A stretch of DNA of 64,000 bases from Cohnella hashimotonis. Its GTDB lineage: Bacteria > Bacillota > Bacilli > Paenibacillales > Paenibacillaceae. The notes under the pieces were generated by a model. That model was not told the DNA's origin, made no database searches, and saw only the letters and a list, made by a program, of their open reading frames with translations. The stretch spans positions 1,364,001 through 1,428,000 of the forward strand of contig NZ_JAGRPV010000001.1 in NCBI RefSeq assembly GCF_030014955.1. The letters are read 5' to 3'. Positions 42,472 through 50,772 of this stretch are shown here, in pieces (positions within the stretch are counted from its first letter, which is position 1; the number at the start of each line of letters is the position of its first letter). The translations under genes were made by a program, and so were the position numbers.

Positions 42472-43254
42472 ATGAGCGGCACAGGTGCGGGCAAGAGCGG
42501 CAGCCCGGGCGGCGGTCAGGACGCCGCGCGGCCGAAGGTGACTGCCGTCATCCCCTTTTATAACGATCCGTATATCGGGGAAGCCGTCGAGAGCGTGCTG
42601 GCGCAGCGCTTCGAAGGGCTCGAGGTGATCGTCGTGGACGACGGCTCCACGCGCGAAGCGTGGCGGCTCGACCGGTATGCGGGCCGCGTCCACGTCCTCG
42701 GCAAAGCCAACGGCGGCACGGCGAGCGCGCTTAACCACGGCTTCCGCATGGCGCGGGGCGAGTACGTCGCCTGGCTCAGCTCGGACGACCGCTGGCTGCC
42801 GGGCAAGCTGGCGCGCCAGGTCGAGCATATGGAGCGGACCGGGTCGGCGCTCAGCCACACGGCCTTCCGCACGATCGACGCCGCCGGCGTGCCGAGTCCA
42901 AAGCCGGTGCGGCTCGCCTTTGAGAGCCGGTACGACTTCTACCGGTCGCTGCTGCGCTCGAACGCGATTAACGGCTGCACGGTCATGCTGCGCAAAGCGC
43001 TGTTCGAACAGTTGGGCGGATTCGACGAAAACGCGGTTTTTACGCACGATTACGATTTATGGGTCCGTGCGGTACTGGCCGGATATCCGCCGACCTACCT
43101 GAACGAGCCGTTGACGGAATATCGCAAGCACGCCGGGATGGGAACGGTTCTCCACAAAGGCGAAGCGGAGGCGGAATTCATGGCGACGGCGGCCAAGTAC
43201 AGGGGAAGCCTGAGCCGGCTGCTCATCGCGCTGCGGCCGCCGGTAGGCAGGTAG
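42472..43254 (+). CDS. GT2-family glycosyltransferase
   Basis: A 260-residue GT-A enzyme: VTAVIPFYNDPYIGEAVESV, IVVDDGSTREAWRL, LGKANGGTASALNHGF, YVAWLSSDDRWLPGK (DxD-like SSDD) and FDENAVFTHDYDLWVRA. It is a close relative of the minus-strand enzyme next to it, which shares FYNDxYxxxAVxSxLAQ and GKANGGTASALNHG. An upstream ATG (42415) lacks a ribosome site; ATG 42472 has GGGGAGGGGG. It appears to be the last gene of the 34.5-43.3 kb operon. Confidence 0.85.
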   Translation: MSGTGAGKSGSPGGGQDAARPKVTAVIPFYNDPYIGEAVESVLAQRFEGLEVIVVDDGSTREAWRLDRYAGRVHVLGKANGGTASALNHGFRMARGEYVAWLSSDDRWLPGKLARQVEHMERTGSALSHTAFRTIDAAGVPSPKPVRLAFESRYDFYRSLLRSNAINGCTVMLRKALFEQLGGFDENAVFTHDYDLWVRAVLAGYPPTYLNEPLTEYRKHAGMGTVLHKGEAEAEFMATAAKYRGSLSRLLIALRPPVGR

Positions 43255-43280
43255 AGATAAGGAAGGCTCGCGCAAATTTG

Positions 43281-43318
43281 AAACCGTTCAGCCGGGAAAG
43301 TACGGCTGGACGGCTTTT
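43281..43318 (+). terminator. terminator of the 34.5-43.3 kb operon
   Basis: CCGTTCAGCCG and CGGCTGGACGG pair with one mismatch around GGAAAGTA, followed by CTTTT. Confidence 0.75.
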
Positions 43319-43356
43319 GCGTGCGGCGGGTGCGGCTCATTTTTAAGCGCAACATC

Positions 43357-43393
43357 AAAAAGACGCCCGGCTTTTGTCGCCGCGGCGTCTCTT
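43357..43393 (-). terminator. terminator of the minus-strand GT2 gene
   Basis: On the minus strand AGACGCC and GGCGTCT pair, followed by TTTTTG. It lies ten bases after the stop of the gene at 43404-44123. Confidence 0.75.
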
Positions 43394-43403
43394 TATCGCG
43401 CAA

Positions 43404-44123
43404 TCATCCGCCCACGCGGGCGATCAGCCCGTTCAGGCTGTGAACGTACCAGTTGTGAACCATGGCGAACTCTGCATTGACCTGGTCCAGATGGCGGGAG
43501 GTGCCCGAGTTGGCATGCCACCGGTAGGCGGTGAGCGGCGAGTTGACGAAGTGAAAGTCGAAGCCCGTCAAAATCACCCGCATCCAATAGTCGTAATCCT
43601 GGGTGTAGCGCAGCGCCTCGTTAAACCACCCGATGCGGTCGACGACGCTGCGATGCATCATGACGGTGCAGCCGTTGATCGGACAAAAGGTGTGAAGTCC
43701 GCGCAAAAAAGCCCCGGCGCTCGCGAACTTCACGGCCAGCTGCGGCTTGAGCAGCTCGCCGCCGGCGCCGATCAGGTCGAAGTCCGTGCTGCTGATCAGC
43801 GCACCACGGGTCATCATATGGCCAAGCTGACCCGCTACCTTGTGCGGATAAAAGATATCGTCGGAGCTGAGCCATGCGATATATTCGCCATTGGACATGC
43901 GGATGCCGTGGTTCAGAGCGCTCGCCGTGCCGCCGTTCGCCTTGCCCAGGTAGTGAATCCGGGACCGGTACGGATCGAGCAGGTGCTGGTTCGCGGTCGA
44001 TCCGTCGTCCACGACGATAATCTCGATATGCGGATAGGTCTGCGCCAGCGCGCTGGCGACCGCCTGATTGACGTAGCCGTCGTTATAAAAAGGGATGATA
44101 ATGCTAACCAAGGGGCTCGACAT
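43404..44123 (-). CDS. GT2-family glycosyltransferase, minus strand
   Basis: A 239-residue GT-A enzyme: VSIIIPFYNDGYVNQAVASA, IIVVDDGSTANQHLL, LGKANGGTASALNHGIRM and YIAWLSSDDIFYPHK. It shares most of these with the plus-strand gene at 42472, so one is probably an inverted duplicate of the other. AAAGGAGGG lies six bases before ATG 44123; the open frame goes 28 codons further up without a site. A CATAGACTG on the minus strand at 44157-44165 fits a sigma-K -10 box but has no matching -35. Confidence 0.85.
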   Translation of the reverse strand: MSSPLVSIIIPFYNDGYVNQAVASALAQTYPHIEIIVVDDGSTANQHLLDPYRSRIHYLGKANGGTASALNHGIRMSNGEYIAWLSSDDIFYPHKVAGQLGHMMTRGALISSTDFDLIGAGGELLKPQLAVKFASAGAFLRGLHTFCPINGCTVMMHRSVVDRIGWFNEALRYTQDYDYWMRVILTGFDFHFVNSPLTAYRWHANSGTSRHLDQVNAEFAMVHNWYVHSLNGLIARVGG

Positions 44124-44249
44124 CGCATGCCCTCCTTTCCCCGCCTCTTCTACATAACAGTCTATGTCCAAGAGGGAAAGGAAGGCACGACGCTTGACCG
44201 GGGGCAAGCGTCACGGATGGCCGATTGTTGGCGACAGGCTGCGGTTAAA

Positions 44250-45233
<984 letters not shown>

Positions 45234-45263
45234 GGCAGATTCCTCCTTAGGTTGGCGCCAGGT

Positions 45264-45281
45264 ATTAGTACCAGGTTTTAA
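45264..45281 (-). promoter_or_regulatory. FapR operator of fabH
   Basis: On the minus strand TTAAAACCTGGTACTAAT. The right half CTGGTACTAAT is a perfect match to the FapR box (TTAGTACCTGRTACTAAT type); the left half has two changes. It sits at the transcription start of the fabH promoter. FapR represses fatty acid genes until malonyl-CoA rises. Confidence 0.8.
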
Positions 45282-45285
45282 TTTT

Positions 45286-45315
45286 ATTTTACGCCTTTGA
45301 AAAGAAAGAGTCAAT
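45286..45315 (-). promoter_or_regulatory. sigma-A promoter of fabH
   Basis: On the minus strand TTGACT (45310-45315), an 18-base spacer and TAAAAT (45286-45291), just upstream of the FapR box. The rest of the gap, 45316-45588, is AT-rich and shows no gene. Confidence 0.75.
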
Positions 45316-45588
45316 TGTGTGAAATTCCGTTATTAATTAGAATTGTTCCACATTAACCTAGAGTACTTATTCCTCAATAAAATAGAATGCACAGTTATAC
45401 GACTAAATGAATAGAAAGTGGGTCAGACTCCATACAAGCTGGAGAGATCCTGCGAATAAGCGAGCATTCGTGAAAAAACTACATTTTAAAATACACTGCA
45501 AAATAAATGTGGTTTGAATCACACAAGGTATAAGCGGTTACTGTGCTTCATTTTGATTACTGAAGCAAGCGAAATTGTTAAAAACTGT

Positions 45589-45617
45589 TTGACAATTTAA
45601 ATAGTATTTTGATGAAT
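45589..45617 (+). promoter_or_regulatory. candidate promoter of the AT-rich three-gene cassette
   Basis: TTGACA at 45589-45594 with ATGAAT 17 bases later (45612-45617). The -35 is perfect, the -10 is weak. It lies about 45 bases before the first gene of the cassette. Confidence 0.45.
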
Positions 45618-45660
45618 TTGGGACATCATACGTTCATCAAACAATGAGGAGGTAAGAGCA

Positions 45661-46173
45661 TTGGCTTGTAGCATTGCAAAACCTGGTGATTGCTTGCCTA
45701 AAATTGGTGGCTCTCTTGGAGAATGGGCAGAAGATGCGAAAAACAGCTTAAGAAAATTAGAAATCAAGGACTTGAATGATTTTTTTAACAAAATTGGATC
45801 AGATATAACTCATTTTCCGAAAGATGTGCAAAAGGCAATTGATGATACCAATGCAGAGCTCAAGCGCTTCAATATTAATATAAATGATTTTTTAGATAAC
45901 ACGATGGATGCACTAAAGGATGCAACGAAATCATTTGCGACTCCTGAAACAATGGCTAAGAAAGCGGCAATTGGATTAGCCAATGCATTCAAATCAAATA
46001 ACAACACGGCCACCATTGCAGCTTGTTCTGTTGCAATTGGCGGAGGATTGGTAGCGATTGGAACCTCTATTCAGGTTGCCTCTGCAGGGGTTCCAAATCC
46101 TTATGCTGATTATCTTATTGCCTACGGGCCAGCCGTGTCTACTTGGGCTTGCACTGAAGCATACAAACAATAA
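45661..46173 (+). CDS. unknown protein, AT-rich cassette gene 1
   Basis: A 170-residue protein I do not recognise. The N-terminal half is helical and charged (EWAEDAKNSLRKLEIKDLND). Residues about 115-140 form one hydrophobic stretch (TIAACSVAIGGGLVAIGTSI) that could span or insert in a membrane. There is no signal peptide. KIGGSLGEW near residue 15 matches RIGGTLGDL at the start of the next protein, and the C-terminal P-Y-x2-Y...C-T-x2-Y-x-Q matches its end. The start is TTG 45661, supported by GAGGAGG eight bases upstream. The region is plainly richer in A and T than its surroundings, which suggests acquisition. A role in competition or defence is only a guess. Confidence 0.7.
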   Translation: MACSIAKPGDCLPKIGGSLGEWAEDAKNSLRKLEIKDLNDFFNKIGSDITHFPKDVQKAIDDTNAELKRFNININDFLDNTMDALKDATKSFATPETMAKKAAIGLANAFKSNNNTATIAACSVAIGGGLVAIGTSIQVASAGVPNPYADYLIAYGPAVSTWACTEAYKQ

Positions 46174-46191
46174 TAAAGGAGCGAATTAATA

Positions 46192-46668
46192 ATGGGCGGT
46201 TTGGGTAGTATTGGCAATATCGGACATATTAGAATTGGTGGAACACTTGGAGATTTGGGAAACCAAATGAAGAGAATGGCGGAAGATCCAAAAAAATATA
46301 TGGAGGACCTCGGGGAAAAATTCAAGGCTCTCCCAGTAGAATTTGATCAAGCCAGAATTGCCGTAATGACAGGACTTGCGCCTAATGCACTTGTTAAATT
46401 GTACGAAAAAATGACTGAATCATCAAATAAAATCAGTATTGGTATGCAATATGAAGAGCAACTTCGAATTTTTATTCACGATACAACCATTGAATATAGG
46501 ACAGTAAGCGGCGGGACAAATCCTGAATCATGTCCGACATTGGTTAGTTCCTTTGTCATGACGAAATTGGCTGGAGGATTGCCTCCTGACGATCCGTTTT
46601 TAGCTTATGTAAAGGACAATGCGAAGCGTATTGCTCAAGATGAATGTTCTAAAAATTACGTGCAATAA
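46192..46668 (+). CDS. unknown protein, AT-rich cassette gene 2
   Basis: A 158-residue protein of unknown function, without signal peptide or membrane segment. It begins with a glycine-rich stretch (MGGLGSIGNIGHIRIGG). EDPKKYMEDLGEKFKALPVEF resembles EDPVAHMESVGKVFSSLPPEF in gene 3. SCPTLVSSFVM and AKRIAQDECSKNY also have counterparts there (SCPIEVSNWIL; AVKLAQEECAK). The two cysteines are thus conserved in place. AAAGGAG stands 12 bases before ATG 46192, and the gap to gene 1 is 18 bases, so they are probably one transcript. A hairpin follows the stop. Confidence 0.72.
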   Translation: MGGLGSIGNIGHIRIGGTLGDLGNQMKRMAEDPKKYMEDLGEKFKALPVEFDQARIAVMTGLAPNALVKLYEKMTESSNKISIGMQYEEQLRIFIHDTTIEYRTVSGGTNPESCPTLVSSFVMTKLAGGLPPDDPFLAYVKDNAKRIAQDECSKNYVQ

Positions 46669-46677
46669 AAATGAAGA

Positions 46678-46706
46678 AAGCCGCACAGATCGCTTGTGCG
46701 GTTTTC
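46678..46706 (+). terminator. hairpin between cassette genes 2 and 3
   Basis: CCGCACA and TGTGCGG pair around GATCGCT, followed by TTTTC. It may end transcription or reduce expression of gene 3, whose ribosome site (AAAGGAG) follows at once. Confidence 0.7.
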
Positions 46707-46729
46707 AAAATAAAAGGAGTTAAATTAAC

Positions 46730-47221
46730 ATGTCAATTAATAATCCTGTAAGTCGCTGGGTAAGAGATCATAGCACTTTTCCTTATCCTCCTCAACATCC
46801 TCATTTTAAAAAACACCCTGATTTTAATGAGGACCCAGTAGCACATATGGAAAGTGTCGGAAAAGTATTCTCATCACTTCCTCCTGAATTTGCTAAGGCA
46901 AAGGATGATTTGCTACGACGCTTTTCTGCTGAAACGATTAAGGCAGTCCTTCGAAGGTTAGATGAGAGTTCGATAACTGGGAACCACCTAGAAGACGATA
47001 TACGAAAATTGATATTAACAATACTACCAGAGTATCGAAAAGATCCAGCTTATAACTCCACATCATGTCCCATTGAAGTCAGTAATTGGATTCTCTTCTA
47101 TATAGGGAAAATGAATACCATAGTGGTCGAAGACAAAGTAGTGGTTGAGAATCCAATTCTGTCATCGGTTCGTCAGCTTGCTGTTAAGCTTGCGCAAGAG
47201 GAGTGTGCGAAGTCATCTTAA
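46730..47221 (+). CDS. unknown protein, AT-rich cassette gene 3 (paralogue of gene 2)
   Basis: A 163-residue protein of unknown function, related to gene 2 over most of its length. The N-terminal 30 residues differ and are rich in Pro, His and Phe (FPYPPQHPHFKKHPDF). The conserved core carries EDPVAHMESVGKVFSSLPPE, the first cysteine in TSCPIEVSNW and the second in LAQEECAKSS. No signal peptide is seen. AAAGGAG ten bases before ATG 46730 sets the start. It may be a variant partner or immunity-like companion; the sequence does not say which. Confidence 0.72.
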   Translation: MSINNPVSRWVRDHSTFPYPPQHPHFKKHPDFNEDPVAHMESVGKVFSSLPPEFAKAKDDLLRRFSAETIKAVLRRLDESSITGNHLEDDIRKLILTILPEYRKDPAYNSTSCPIEVSNWILFYIGKMNTIVVEDKVVVENPILSSVRQLAVKLAQEECAKSS

Positions 47222-47297
47222 TTCAAGGTAGCAAGTATGAGGATTGATTGGTTCTTACATCCTGGACACGCTGTGGCAACTTTCGCGTGATCTGTAT

Positions 47298-47420
47298 ATG
47301 GGTGGGGCAACACTCGCAACAGGTGCAATTAAGACCGCTCGCACGAATGTAGTCGGAACGGGTATGTTGGTCACCATTAGCCCAATATTTCTTCGAGAAA
47401 TTGGCTGGAACAGCCTTTAA
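47298..47420 (+). other. short open frame in a gene-poor stretch, possible remnant
   Basis: A 40-codon frame (starting MGGATLATGAIKTARTNVVG) inside the gap 47222-47567. It has no ribosome site that I can see. It could be the remains of a larger gene of the acquired region. The remainder of the gap shows no gene. Confidence 0.25.
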
Positions 47421-47497
47421 TTTTGATAGCATAATGGTTGATATGGTAGCTGAAAAGTTGAGAGTTTTACGGAACCAGTACTAAACATATCGCGTTG

Positions 47498-47525
47498 AAC
47501 GTCACTCCTTGGAGTGGCGTTTTTG
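47498..47525 (+). terminator. terminator after the AT-rich cassette
   Basis: ACGTCACTCC and GGAGTGGCGT pair around TT, followed by TTTTTG. Confidence 0.82.
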
Positions 47526-47567
47526 TGTTAAAATGTGGATTTTTATCCTTGTGAATGAGGTGTGTCT

Positions 47568-47747
47568 TTGAAAAACTTAATCGGAACAATTATATTCTTA
47601 CTACCAGGACTGTTGCTTTATTTTTGGGTTCAGTACTTTGGTGTAAATCCAGTGGTGAAGCATACACCGGCTGAATTTTCCGCAATTACAGGACTGCTGT
47701 GGTTTCCCGTATCAACTTTAAGTATATATGTATTGAACTGGATATAG
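47568..47747 (+). CDS. small two-helix membrane protein, possibly truncated
   Basis: A 59-residue protein with two hydrophobic segments (TIIFLLPGLLLYFWVQYFG and AITGLLWFPVSTLSIYVLNW) joined by a short polar loop. TTG 47568 is chosen because GAGGTG lies five bases upstream; GTG 47562 is too close to it. Function unknown. It lies right after the terminator of the AT-rich cassette and before a decayed gene, so it may be the N-terminal piece of a longer broken protein. Confidence 0.45.
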   Translation: MKNLIGTIIFLLPGLLLYFWVQYFGVNPVVKHTPAEFSAITGLLWFPVSTLSIYVLNWI

Positions 47748-47840
47748 ATGGAATCAATATCAGCATTTTTCCGATATAATTGAGAGAAACTTTACCGAAA
47801 GAAATATGGACTCTAAGACAGCTGCAAGCGGCCGCACAAT

Positions 47841-48138
47841 ATGTCCTATTATACGCTGCAAGGAACCAAAGGCTGTTACGAAGCGCCGCGCGGACTTGGC
47901 GATACGCACAAAATTTGGATAGAAGGGGAGCCACTGGGGCGGAGATTATTTAATCGTCGAAGATTTCGTCAATGCCGTAAGAGGGGCTAGCAAACCAGCT
48001 ATTGACGTCTACGATGCCTGCGAGTGGACGGCGGTCGCCCTTCTGTCGTAGCTGTCGGCGATGAACGGCGGCAGAGCCATGGACATGCCGGACTTTCGCA
48101 ACGCATCTACGGTCGCGGAGCAGGGCATCAAATTTTAG
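47841..48138 (+). pseudogene. decayed C-terminal part of a Gfo/Idh/MocA oxidoreductase
   Basis: Reading frames show the end of a sugar-type NAD(P)-dependent oxidoreductase. The first frame (from 47841) gives SYYTLQGTKGCYEAPRGLGD and HKIWIEG. After a frameshift near 47935 the second gives GGDYLIVEDFVNAVRGASKP, AIDVYDACEWTAVALLS, an in-frame TAG, then SAMNGGRAMDMPDFR. These match the C-terminal region of family members, such as the catalytic-domain end with DVYDA-x-W-x-A-ALL. With at least one frameshift and one stop and no N-terminus, it is a dead remnant, close to a carbohydrate locus that has an intact family member at 59560. Confidence 0.75.
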
Positions 48139-48359
48139 AAAATGAGCGACGGTTTGCGCAGCTTTGAATGAGATGGCGGGACATTTACTTTGCATTGTCA
48201 AAATCGTGCAACTGAAGAAGACGAATCGACGGCACGACAAGAAAAAATAAGCCTTCGAAATCGGTGAAAAAGTCCAAGACCTGCAAAGACGCCCATTCGT
48301 AAATGCAGTACGATACAACTAAGCAAAAGCAATCATGTATAGAAAACGGAGGGAATACG

Positions 48360-48584
48360 ATGGGCGGTATTGGTGTATCCGGTATCATATTGCTTGTGTT
48401 GATCGCGTTGCTGTTATTCGGACCGAACAAGCTCCCTGAACTTGGCAAAGCATTCGGTCGTACGTTGCGCGAATTCAAGAAGGGCGCTAACGATTTATTA
48501 ATCGATACGAAACCTGCAAGCAGTGTCGACATTTACCCGGAACAGCCTGAGCTGCTGAAAGCGGAACGGCGACTGCCGGAATAA
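48360..48584 (+). CDS. tatA: twin-arginine translocase subunit TatA
   Basis: A 74-residue protein: a short N-terminus, one membrane helix (GVSGIILLVLIALLLFGPNK), the hinge FGPNKLPELGKAFGRTL and an amphipathic then charged tail. This is the TatA/E form that builds the variable pore for folded proteins. CGGAGGG nine bases before ATG 48360 sets the start. In Firmicutes a minimal TatA-TatC pair is normal. tatC follows about 100 bases later, in the same direction. The hydrophilic tail is short compared with many TatA proteins. Confidence 0.93.
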   Translation: MGGIGVSGIILLVLIALLLFGPNKLPELGKAFGRTLREFKKGANDLLIDTKPASSVDIYPEQPELLKAERRLPE

Positions 48585-48686
48585 GGCGATTGTGTAACGA
48601 ACAAATTCCATGGGGCCGGCTTCTCGATGCGAAACGACTTTTCGCTATAGGGGCGGCCTCATTGTCGCGGGGGCGAAAAGTAATAT

Positions 48687-49463
48687 ATGGCCGATAACCA
48701 AAGCGCACAACGCAGTGACGAATGGATGCCGCTCACGGATCATCTGGGCGAATTGCGCAAACGGATTATTTTTTGCTTAACCGTATTCGTTATCGGCCTT
48801 ATCGGGGGCCTGTTCGGTTCTCAGCCTGTATTCGATTATTTGGTGGAAGCGGCTCCGGTGAAGAACTTGAATCTGCACGCGTTTTCACCTTGGGATGCCA
48901 TCGGGCTTTATATGAAATTTGCTTTTTTAATCTCATTCGTCGCGGCGATTCCATTCGCAATGTTCCAGCTGTGGTTATTTGCGAAACCGGCGTTAGGAGA
49001 AAAAGAGCAGAAGGCAACGCTCGTATACGTGCCTTGGGCGCTTGTCATGTTTCTCGTCGGCTTGGCATTCTCTTATTTTGTCGTTTTTCCGATGGCATTC
49101 TTGTTCACAGAGAAGGTTACTATAAATTTGGGGCTTGAGGAGACATACGGGGTGTCGCAATATTTTTCGTTCTTGATCAACATATTGCTGCCGATCTCTC
49201 TGCTGTTCGAACTTCCGCTCGTCATTTTGTTCCTGAGCCGTATCGGTATTCTAAGCCCTGCACTGCTTGTGAGAATAAGGAAAATTGCTTGGCTTATTTT
49301 GATCGCGATCGGCGTAATGGTTACGCCACCGGACGTTGTATCGGATTTACTTGTCGCACTACCGCTCGTGCTATTATATGAAGTCAGCGTAATCTTGTCC
49401 AAGCTTGCCTTTGGAAGAAGACAACGGACATTGGAGCGCCAAGAGGCGTTGCAAGAAGCGTAA
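48687..49463 (+). CDS. tatC: twin-arginine translocase subunit TatC
   Basis: A 258-residue membrane protein with six hydrophobic helices. The N-terminal motif PLTDHLGELRKRIIFCL binds the twin-arginine signal, and the conserved loop GLYMKFAFLISFVAAIPF and VMVTPPDVVSDLLVALPL are typical. It forms the receptor of the Tat export machine with TatA. The ribosome site GGGGGCG is eleven bases upstream, so expression may be modest. A likely substrate, the beta-helix protein with an SRRKMM signal, is encoded at 54225, in the same direction. Confidence 0.95.
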   Translation: MADNQSAQRSDEWMPLTDHLGELRKRIIFCLTVFVIGLIGGLFGSQPVFDYLVEAAPVKNLNLHAFSPWDAIGLYMKFAFLISFVAAIPFAMFQLWLFAKPALGEKEQKATLVYVPWALVMFLVGLAFSYFVVFPMAFLFTEKVTINLGLEETYGVSQYFSFLINILLPISLLFELPLVILFLSRIGILSPALLVRIRKIAWLILIAIGVMVTPPDVVSDLLVALPLVLLYEVSVILSKLAFGRRQRTLERQEALQEA

Positions 49464-49514
49464 TCCGTTTTTTGTCGAATGACCATGATCCTATAACGCC
49501 GTAATGGAGAAGGT

Positions 49515-49557
49515 TTTGAACTTCAATGCAATGTTGAAGTTCAAGGCTTTTTTTTTA
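49515..49557 (+). terminator. terminator of tatAC
   Basis: TTGAACTTCAA and TTGAAGTTCAA form a perfect 11-base stem with loop TGCAATG, followed by GGC and nine T. The rest of the gap to 49764 shows no gene. Confidence 0.92.
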
Positions 49558-49764
49558 ATATCAATTAGCCGTTCAGTCGATGGAGCCCGGGCGGAAGTCA
49601 GTTTTGTGCAAACGACATGTCGCAAACGCCGTCCGGATGCCTGAAGAAAGCCCTGCCATACGCGGCATAAACAACAAACTCTGCAAAGACGTGGCCGTGT
49701 TTTCACAGTAGGATAAGACTAATCGAAAGGCTATTCATCGAAATGGAAGCAGGGAGGAACAGCA

Positions 49765-50772
49765 ATGAAAGCGTTGCAAATCGTCGGTGCCGGGCAATTC
49801 CGAATCGTGGATGAAGAAATGCCCGATCTTCAGGATCATCAGGTGCTGGTAGAAATCCAAATGGTGTCGACTTGCCCGCGCTGGGACATGAACATGATGG
49901 CCGGGCGAGATATGTTCAATTATGACGAAGCTCCGGAATATCCGCTGCCGATCGGTTTTCCGGGGCATGAGATGGCGGGCGTCGTCAAAGCCGTGGGGCC
50001 TGGCGTATACCGCTTCGCCGTTGGAGATCGCGTCGCGGCCCTGGAGCATATCGTCCCCAAAGGAGCCTATGCACAGTTCGCCGCTTACCGCGAAGAAGAG
50101 CTGATCAAGCTTCCCGATAGCATAACGCTTAAGCAAGCGGTGTCGTTCGAGCTGTTGAAGTGCGTGGTCATCGGGTTAATGCAGCTCGGCGATCTCAGAG
50201 GAAAGTCGCTGCTGGTGTCGGGTCTCGGACCTGCCGGCATTCTGGCGGTACAGGTGGCTCGCCTGTGGGGAGCTTCCCGGGTCGTCGGTATCGATCTAAG
50301 CGAGAGCAGGATTCAATACGTTCGAAATCTGGGCATTGGTACGGTCATGCACGCGAACGAATTGCAGGATCTGCGATTTGAGCTCGGGTACGACTGCGTA
50401 GGCGCAGCCTCTTCGATTCAAAATGTACTCTCTCATGTGAACGAGCATGTCGTCATCTTCGGGGTGCTGCGCGGAGACATTACTTATCATGAAAACTTGT
50501 GGGCGCGGGGTACCAAGCTGGAATCGTATAAATACAGGCCCGTAGGTCCGCGGGATCATCAACTTCTAATCGATCTTGTCGTGAACAAGGGGCTAAACAC
50601 CGAATGCCTCCAAACCCATCACGCGTCATTCGCGGATTATGGCCAAGCCGTTGAGCTGTTGAACCGGCAGGAAGCGATAAAAGTGTTCTTCTGTCCGCAG
50701 ACCGATTTTCTATCGGCTGGCGATCATCCAGGACAATCCGCCGCGGCTGCCGCCAAGGAAGATCCAGCATGA
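49765..50772 (+). CDS. zinc-type MDR alcohol/polyol dehydrogenase
   Basis: A 335-residue medium-chain dehydrogenase: the GroES-like N-terminal half holds TCPRWDMNMM (Cys ligand region) and FPGHEMAGVVKAVGPG (the GHE motif of the zinc site); the Rossmann half begins LLVSGLGPAGILAVQVARLWG. Such enzymes oxidise or reduce sugars, polyols or alcohols with NAD(P). The position next to an alpha-L-rhamnosidase and a sugar transporter suggests a sugar substrate. GGGAGGAACAGCA precedes the start. It overlaps the next gene as ATGA. Confidence 0.82.
   Translation: MKALQIVGAGQFRIVDEEMPDLQDHQVLVEIQMVSTCPRWDMNMMAGRDMFNYDEAPEYPLPIGFPGHEMAGVVKAVGPGVYRFAVGDRVAALEHIVPKGAYAQFAAYREEELIKLPDSITLKQAVSFELLKCVVIGLMQLGDLRGKSLLVSGLGPAGILAVQVARLWGASRVVGIDLSESRIQYVRNLGIGTVMHANELQDLRFELGYDCVGAASSIQNVLSHVNEHVVIFGVLRGDITYHENLWARGTKLESYKYRPVGPRDHQLLIDLVVNKGLNTECLQTHHASFADYGQAVELLNRQEAIKVFFCPQTDFLSAGDHPGQSAAAAAKEDPA

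Noticed and set aside
49640..49665. A catabolite-response (cre) site before the carbohydrate locus
   Set aside because: TGCAAACGACATGT departs from the TGWAANCGNTNWCA consensus at key positions.
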